From positions 1-11,400 of the forward strand of contig CAJPPS010000020.1 in assembly GCA_905372595.1 (NCBI GenBank): DNA of 11,400 nucleotides, in the 5' to 3' direction. Position 1 is the first letter of the stretch. Every line of letters starts with the position of its first letter. The position numbers and the translations under genes were made by a program. The notes under the pieces are model-generated. The model was not told the DNA's origin. It saw only the letters and a list, made by a program, of their open reading frames with translations, and did not search any database. The DNA comes from an uncultured Capnocytophaga sp. GTDB lineage: Bacteria > Bacteroidota > Bacteroidia > Flavobacteriales > Flavobacteriaceae. Shown piece by piece: positions 6,479-11,400 of the stretch.

Positions 6479-8020
6479 TTAACGAGGATTAGGAGTTATA
6501 CCAAATTCCAATGCACTGAGAGGAATCTGAAGTTCTCTTCGTGGATCATTTTTAGGCAACTCTATATTATTATCTCCATCTTTATGAACGACTTTCATTC
6601 CTAAACGTTTATTATCAAACCAGCGCAAGCCTTCTTGAACAAATTCTACACGACGAATATCCACCACTGCTTGTAACCATTCTCTTTGTCGAGTAGTGAG
6701 AGAGTAAGAAGGGTCAAAATCAGTACCTCTATTATGGTAACGCCTATCCAAGGCAGCCTCTGTAAGATAACGCTCGAACGTTAAGCGAGGAAAAGGATTT
6801 TCCTGATTAGGCCTACTACTATTATGAGTCTTAGGAATAAGATAAGTATATAGGTCTTGCCTGAACTGATCAAGATTATTAGTCATCAAATAAGCTTCCA
6901 ATCGGTTGAGATACACTTCATCATAGGAGAACAAAGTTGCTGAACTATAGTAAATACGCGTACCTGCACTACGATTGATGAACTTATCATAGAACTTAAA
7001 CTTAGGATATACAAGATTTCCTCGACCGTCATCCAAGGGTGAATTAGCACTTGCCCAACTGATATTAGAAAAATTCAATGGGTGAGTATTACGAGGAGAT
7101 ATAATCTCTCCAAACTTATTCATCGTAAGGCTATACTTATGACCCTGAAAGTAGTAGCCAAGGGTAGAACGAGCACTTGCAACCAAGATATTAGCAGGAT
7201 TAGAAGGACTAGCATAATCTACACTCCTTTCATCAAGAGTCAAAGCATTATTTGCTTTTATATTACGAAGTTTGGTTATTGGGCGACTTCCTAAGATGGC
7301 ATTAGAATGTTCAATTACCTTATCCCATTCAGCTTTCATAAGATAGAAACGGCTAGCAAAAGCGTGCGCTGCCTGAGTAGTAAAATGAAAACGAGGTTGC
7401 TTGTATTTACTATCATCAAGCAGAGGAAGTCCCTCTGTAAGGTCTTTCTCTATAGCTTGGTAATAATCTTTCAGGGAAATACGGGTATACTTCCTAAATA
7501 CTTCTTTTTCAGGAGTAGTTACATAGGAAAGCCCTAAGTCAGTTGCTGCAGTAGTAGGGTTATAAGGCTTACACCAGAGATAAGCCAACATAAAATGTGC
7601 ATATGCCCGTGCCACCAAGGCTTCTCCCTTGAGATAGTTATACTTAGAGGAGTTTGGCAAAGCCTCATAGTATTCTAATGCGTGATTAGCTACAGCAATA
7701 GCTGCATAACAGGATGTCCAATAATCGGTAGGGGTATTATCCTCTCCATCAATTTCATTATTATCTCTCCAAAAATACATATCTGCATTAAGAGCTGATA
7801 CATTAAGGTAAGAAGTTTTTTCACTTACATTATCACTCATAATCTCAGCAATATACATATAATATCTGTTAGGATAAGCAGAGACCAAGAATTCCTGAAT
7901 TTCCTCTGGAGTGTCAATTTCAGTACGGCTATCGGGTAGCTCATCCAATATCTTATTACAAGCACTTAACGTAAAGAGAAAACTTAAGGCTATGAAGTAT
8001 ATATATTTATTTTTTCTCAT
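6479..8020 (-). CDS. SusD/RagB family nutrient-binding outer-membrane lipoprotein
   Basis: This 513-residue protein starts with a lipoprotein signal peptide ending LSAC (lipidated Cys21), followed by NKILDELPDSRTE, the usual SusD opening. The N-terminal part carries TPR-like helices, including WTSCYAAIAVANHALE (101-116) and GEALVARAYAHFMLAYLW (132-149). Near the C-terminus the family motif appears as DIRRVEFVQEGLRWFDNKRLG, and the chain ends with the IPxxALEF...NP pattern of complete SusD proteins. SusD proteins lie on the cell surface as a hinged lid over their SusC partner and capture substrate for TonB-driven import. The SusC gene is 14 bp upstream in the same operon. The length is in the usual range and no truncation is seen. 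Substrate specificity cannot be read from the sequence. Confidence 0.95.
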   Translation of the reverse strand: MRKNKYIYFIALSFLFTLSACNKILDELPDSRTEIDTPEEIQEFLVSAYPNRYYMYIAEIMSDNVSEKTSYLNVSALNADMYFWRDNNEIDGEDNTPTDYWTSCYAAIAVANHALEYYEALPNSSKYNYLKGEALVARAYAHFMLAYLWCKPYNPTTAATDLGLSYVTTPEKEVFRKYTRISLKDYYQAIEKDLTEGLPLLDDSKYKQPRFHFTTQAAHAFASRFYLMKAEWDKVIEHSNAILGSRPITKLRNIKANNALTLDERSVDYASPSNPANILVASARSTLGYYFQGHKYSLTMNKFGEIISPRNTHPLNFSNISWASANSPLDDGRGNLVYPKFKFYDKFINRSAGTRIYYSSATLFSYDEVYLNRLEAYLMTNNLDQFRQDLYTYLIPKTHNSSRPNQENPFPRLTFERYLTEAALDRRYHNRGTDFDPSYSLTTRQREWLQAVVDIRRVEFVQEGLRWFDNKRLGMKVVHKDGDNNIELPKNDPRRELQIPLSALEFGITPNPR

Positions 8021-8034
8021 AAGAGTATATTTTT

Positions 8035-11000
8035 TTATATTCCAAAATTAATTGTAAAGGTATACTGAGGGGTAATTGGGTAAGAAACTCCTCCTGATCG
8101 GAAGAACTCAGGATCTTGCCCATTCAAGTCCTTATGTGCATAGATAAGGAAAGGATTACTTGCTTGTAGGCGCAGTGTCAAGTTACTCAATTTCAAGCTT
8201 TCCAGTACTTCTTTAGGGAAAGTATAGGAAAGGGAAATACTCTTCATACGAACAAAAGAACCATCTACAACACGTTGAGTAGAATTATTGTATGCGCTAT
8301 AAGCTCTTGAAATAAGTGCTTTGTTTGTTTCATTAAGCGTACGAGTAGAAACAATACCAGGTATATTAGTAGTAGCCTCGTCTCCAGGAGCCATCCAACG
8401 ATTTTTGAATTCCTTCGGAAATACACTTAAGTCACTATATCCTGTAGCACTATAGCGAGGAGCCTTACGTATTTTATTACCTGCTTGCATTGTAATCAAA
8501 AAGCTCAGTTCCCAATTCTTATAGCGAAAAGTATTGCTAAGTCCTCCTGTAATATTAGGATCCACAGCACCTTCTTTTTTCAGATAAGAAAGAATATTGT
8601 CTCGGTCTTGAAAATCAATATCCTGATAGTTAGTACTTCCATTCTTAAGGTTGAACATAGGCATTCCCTGATTATTAAGCCCTATGAAATCATAAGAATA
8701 AAGTGTGTTACGAGCTCCTCCCAATACGTTACCCCCTGTCTCACGTACAAGGCTAAAAACACTTGCTAGAGAATTTGCCAAAGCTGTAATCTCCTGATTG
8801 AAATAAGCAAAGTTCACGCTGGTATTCCAAGAAAAATCGTCAGTTTTGAAATTACGTGTATCCACGACTAATTCAAATCCTCTGGTAACCATAGAGGCAT
8901 CATTAGCATATTTGTAGATTTCTCCTCCCATACCTGAAGTACGTACAATATCCATAAGATCCTTTGAGTTCTTTTGGTAAAGGTCAAGAGAAAGATTTAT
9001 CTTATTTCCAAACAAACCTATATCAGTACCAAAGTTTGTCTCATATACTTTCTCCCAAGTAAGATTTGAATTCTGTAAAGATATGATACGGATAAGTGAT
9101 TCATCATAAGAGGAACGATAACGATTAGTTATATCACTAGTAAAAATAGGTAAGGCATTTCCTGCATTTGCCAATCCAGCTATAAGCCCATAACTAAGGC
9201 GGAAAGAGAGATTGGAAAGAGTGTGCTTTCCTTCTAGATAACGTTCGTTAGAAGCATTCCAGCGACCACTGATATTCCAGGTAGGTAACCAACGTGCAGA
9301 GCGACTTCTTCCGAGCTGGTTAGTACCCTCATAGTTAAGTGTTCCTGCCAAGATATATCGGTTGCGGTAACCATAGGAAGCCTGAGAGAAGAAAGCTACC
9401 CCACGCTCACGGCTAAAAGATTTATCAAAATATTGAGAATTATCTCCTATAACCTTCTGTAGCATAAGTGGTTCTGTAAAAACTACTCCTCCTCGGTTGA
9501 ACTGATAGCCATAACCTTCAAAGTATTGATTATCTCTATCTGTATAACGGAACTCCTGCCCAAGGAAGAACTTAAGAGCGTGTAACTCTCTCATTTCCTC
9601 ATCCTTAAGCGTTTTGTTATACTCAAAAGCATTACGAAGATAATAGCTCTGTAGATCATTCTCATCAAGCTTATAGATTCCTCCATTAGGAAGAACTACC
9701 TGAGGAAGCTGAGAAGGGTTATTAGGATCCTTATACAGGAAAGGATTTCTTTCTCCTATAATCATATTATCATTCGCACGGTACGCTCCTACTACATTTG
9801 ACTGTTCAGTAATAGAGTGCTCATTGGTACTTTTAACATAACGTACAGATCCTAAGAATTTATACTTAAATTCAGGTGTAAACTTCACCTCCAAATCACC
9901 TTGGAGCTTATACTCCATCACCTTAAGGTCTATATAATTATTTTTAAGCTCTTTAAGTATATTCATAGGTGCATAATTCATACGATAATAATCGTAATCA
10001 CCTTTATCATCATAAGGGCGCAGTGCTCTTGAAGTATTAAGAGCATAACTAAAAGGATTGATATCAAAATTACGATTATACTCCCCTGTTACAACATTTC
10101 CTGAACGAGAGAAGGTACCTGGTGCTTTTTGATTACGTATAGAACCTTGAGCCAATACTCCTATCTTTACTTTAGAAGATAAGTTATAACTTGTTTTGAT
10201 ATTTCCTGTTATTCTATGTAGCTTATCAGCTATACTCCAACCTGGATCAACAAAGAAACCTAAAGAACTATATATAGTAGCATTCTCACTACCTCCACTG
10301 AGGCTAAGAGTATGATTCTGAGTAAGAGAAGGGCGAAAAAGGGTTTTGAACCAGTCTGTATTAGCATACTCATATTTGCGTAAGAACGCATTTCGAGCTT
10401 CAGGACTATTTTCAAGTAGAAAACGGCCCGTAGCAGGATTATATGTGTCAATATTACGATACATAATATGATAAGGTCCCCCTTGATCCGCAGCAGCATA
10501 GGTAGCTCCTGATAGGAATCCCTTTTGTTCCAATTCTCGATAGACACTCATTGTTTCCTGTGAGTTCATAATATCAAATTGGCTGTAATTAGGAATCATA
10601 CGTACAGACTCCTCAAGCTGGTAGTTAAGCTGAGTTTTGATATTTTTCTTACCACTCTTAGTTGTAATAATTACTGCTCCATTAAGCGCACGTGCTCCAT
10701 AAAGCGAGAGAGCCGAGGCATCTTTAAGAATCTCTATACTTTCAATATCATTAGCATTAAGCCCTGATATAGCTGAGCTTATCAGCGTAGCAGAGTCTCC
10801 TGAAGCCAATTGCTCAAAACTGAGATTCACCACTTCCTCCTGTACAGCTCCATCTACCACCCATAACGGTTTGGTATCTCCAAAGATAGAAGATCCTCCA
10901 CGTATAGTAATTTTAGGAGATGTACCAAAAGTACCCGAAAGATTCTGTACATTGACTCCCGCAGAGCGACCCTCTAACATACGAGCCACATCCACAACCC

Positions 11001-11397
11001 CATCCTGCTTAATATCATCAATCTTGAGTGTCTGAGAGTTACCTGTAAAAAGTTTTTTGTTAATCTCCTGATAACCTGTAAAAACAAGCCCTGTAAGCTC
11101 AGTAACATCTTCCTTAAGGGTTATATTAATCTCCCGATTAAGACCCACCTTACGTTCTGTAGGCTTACTCCCAACCATTGAGAAAACAAGGACAGCTTTT
11201 TCATCAGGCACCTTAATAGAATACTTTCCATTTATATCCGTATCTACTCCTCGCTGAGTCCCTTTTACCAATACTGAGACACCAAGAAGAGGCTGTCCCG
11301 CCTCATCCTTCACTACACCTGTCACAGTATGTTCCTGCCCATACAGTCCTGTTATACACAGGAACCCTAACAGGAGATACAAGCACTTTTCTTTCAT
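8035..11397 (-). CDS. SusC/RagA family TonB-dependent outer-membrane transporter
   Basis: This complete 1120-residue protein begins with a type I signal peptide, likely cleaved after LYG at residue 20 to give an N-terminal Gln. A carboxypeptidase-D regulatory-like domain follows (about 22-95; GVVKDEAGQPLLGVSVLVKG and later NGKYSIKV). Next comes the linker with LTGLVFTGYQ (101-110), where SusC proteins usually have a VVVTGYG-like segment, then the plug (about 120-250). The plug carries the SusC/RagA signature: LWVVDGAVQEE (178-188) and IEILKDASALSLYGARALNGAVIITTK split across 221-247. The remainder is a large beta-barrel ending FTINFGI. The protein forms the pore that, powered by TonB-ExbBD, imports substrate captured by SusD. 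It is the first of the four co-oriented genes. Only three bases precede its start codon in the window, so promoter and regulator are not visible. The substrate is unknown. Confidence 0.96.
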   Translation of the reverse strand: MKEKCLYLLLGFLCITGLYGQEHTVTGVVKDEAGQPLLGVSVLVKGTQRGVDTDINGKYSIKVPDEKAVLVFSMVGSKPTERKVGLNREINITLKEDVTELTGLVFTGYQEINKKLFTGNSQTLKIDDIKQDGVVDVARMLEGRSAGVNVQNLSGTFGTSPKITIRGGSSIFGDTKPLWVVDGAVQEEVVNLSFEQLASGDSATLISSAISGLNANDIESIEILKDASALSLYGARALNGAVIITTKSGKKNIKTQLNYQLEESVRMIPNYSQFDIMNSQETMSVYRELEQKGFLSGATYAAADQGGPYHIMYRNIDTYNPATGRFLLENSPEARNAFLRKYEYANTDWFKTLFRPSLTQNHTLSLSGGSENATIYSSLGFFVDPGWSIADKLHRITGNIKTSYNLSSKVKIGVLAQGSIRNQKAPGTFSRSGNVVTGEYNRNFDINPFSYALNTSRALRPYDDKGDYDYYRMNYAPMNILKELKNNYIDLKVMEYKLQGDLEVKFTPEFKYKFLGSVRYVKSTNEHSITEQSNVVGAYRANDNMIIGERNPFLYKDPNNPSQLPQVVLPNGGIYKLDENDLQSYYLRNAFEYNKTLKDEEMRELHALKFFLGQEFRYTDRDNQYFEGYGYQFNRGGVVFTEPLMLQKVIGDNSQYFDKSFSRERGVAFFSQASYGYRNRYILAGTLNYEGTNQLGRSRSARWLPTWNISGRWNASNERYLEGKHTLSNLSFRLSYGLIAGLANAGNALPIFTSDITNRYRSSYDESLIRIISLQNSNLTWEKVYETNFGTDIGLFGNKINLSLDLYQKNSKDLMDIVRTSGMGGEIYKYANDASMVTRGFELVVDTRNFKTDDFSWNTSVNFAYFNQEITALANSLASVFSLVRETGGNVLGGARNTLYSYDFIGLNNQGMPMFNLKNGSTNYQDIDFQDRDNILSYLKKEGAVDPNITGGLSNTFRYKNWELSFLITMQAGNKIRKAPRYSATGYSDLSVFPKEFKNRWMAPGDEATTNIPGIVSTRTLNETNKALISRAYSAYNNSTQRVVDGSFVRMKSISLSYTFPKEVLESLKLSNLTLRLQASNPFLIYAHKDLNGQDPEFFRSGGVSYPITPQYTFTINFGI

Positions 11398-11400
11398 ATC

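Noticed and set aside
7082..7537. Short plus-strand open frames opposite the susD-like gene
   Set aside because: They are antisense to a conserved coding sequence, have no recognisable domains and no promoter-like box with good spacing.
8485..8769. Short plus-strand open frame opposite the SusC gene, and similar ones at 4785-5036 and 10579-10767
   Set aside because: They are shadows of the intact opposite-strand genes, with low-complexity translations and no homology that I recognise.
11336..11397. SusC protein as a lipoprotein (Cys14 in the signal sequence)
   Set aside because: The residues before Cys14 (GFL) do not form a lipobox. Cleavage after LYG with an N-terminal Gln fits SusC proteins better.

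Overview
The window looks like the chromosome of an AT-rich member of the Bacteroidota, most likely Flavobacteriales and possibly Capnocytophaga. Four observations point there. There is a SusC/SusD outer-membrane transport pair. Upstream sequences match the Bacteroidota -7 promoter box TAnnTTTG, and clear Shine-Dalgarno sites are absent. The housekeeping proteins (exonuclease III, YbeY) carry sequence variants I associate with this phylum. One lipoprotein has Gln-Lys-Asn-Glu directly after its lipidated Cys, resembling the surface-export signal described for Capnocytophaga canimorsus lipoproteins. The genus is inference only.

Left part, plus strand (1-2100). The 3' end of an exonuclease III/AP-endonuclease gene abuts, with no spacer, a GT9 (heptosyltransferase-like) glycosyltransferase. 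The rRNA-maturation endoribonuclease gene ybeY follows behind its own promoter-like box and ends in a strong intrinsic terminator starting two bases after the stop codon.

Middle part, minus strand (2122-4268). fumC (class II fumarase) and efp (elongation factor P) lie in that order with 23 bp between them and are probably co-transcribed. A well-formed Bacteroidota promoter precedes fumC in the 159-bp gap. efp converges on ybeY at the shared hairpin.

Right part, minus strand (4269-11397). This is a tight four-gene operon read right to left: a SusC-type TonB-dependent transporter (1120 aa), a SusD-type lipoprotein (513 aa), a zinc-metallohydrolase-type lipoprotein with HExxH (282 aa), and a DUF4302-like lipoprotein (440 aa after start correction). 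Spacers are 14, 19 and 19 bp. SusC forms the TonB-driven pore, SusD the substrate-capturing lid, and the two accessory lipoproteins probably process or bind the substrate at the outer membrane. No glycoside hydrolase, sulfatase or lyase is present, so this is not an ordinary polysaccharide locus. A peptide, protein, or protein-bound ligand such as iron is a reasonable hypothesis. The upstream regulatory region of the operon lies outside the window. This operon is the best candidate for an incompletely described system. The rest is housekeeping. No tRNA, rRNA, CRISPR array or mobile element was recognised.
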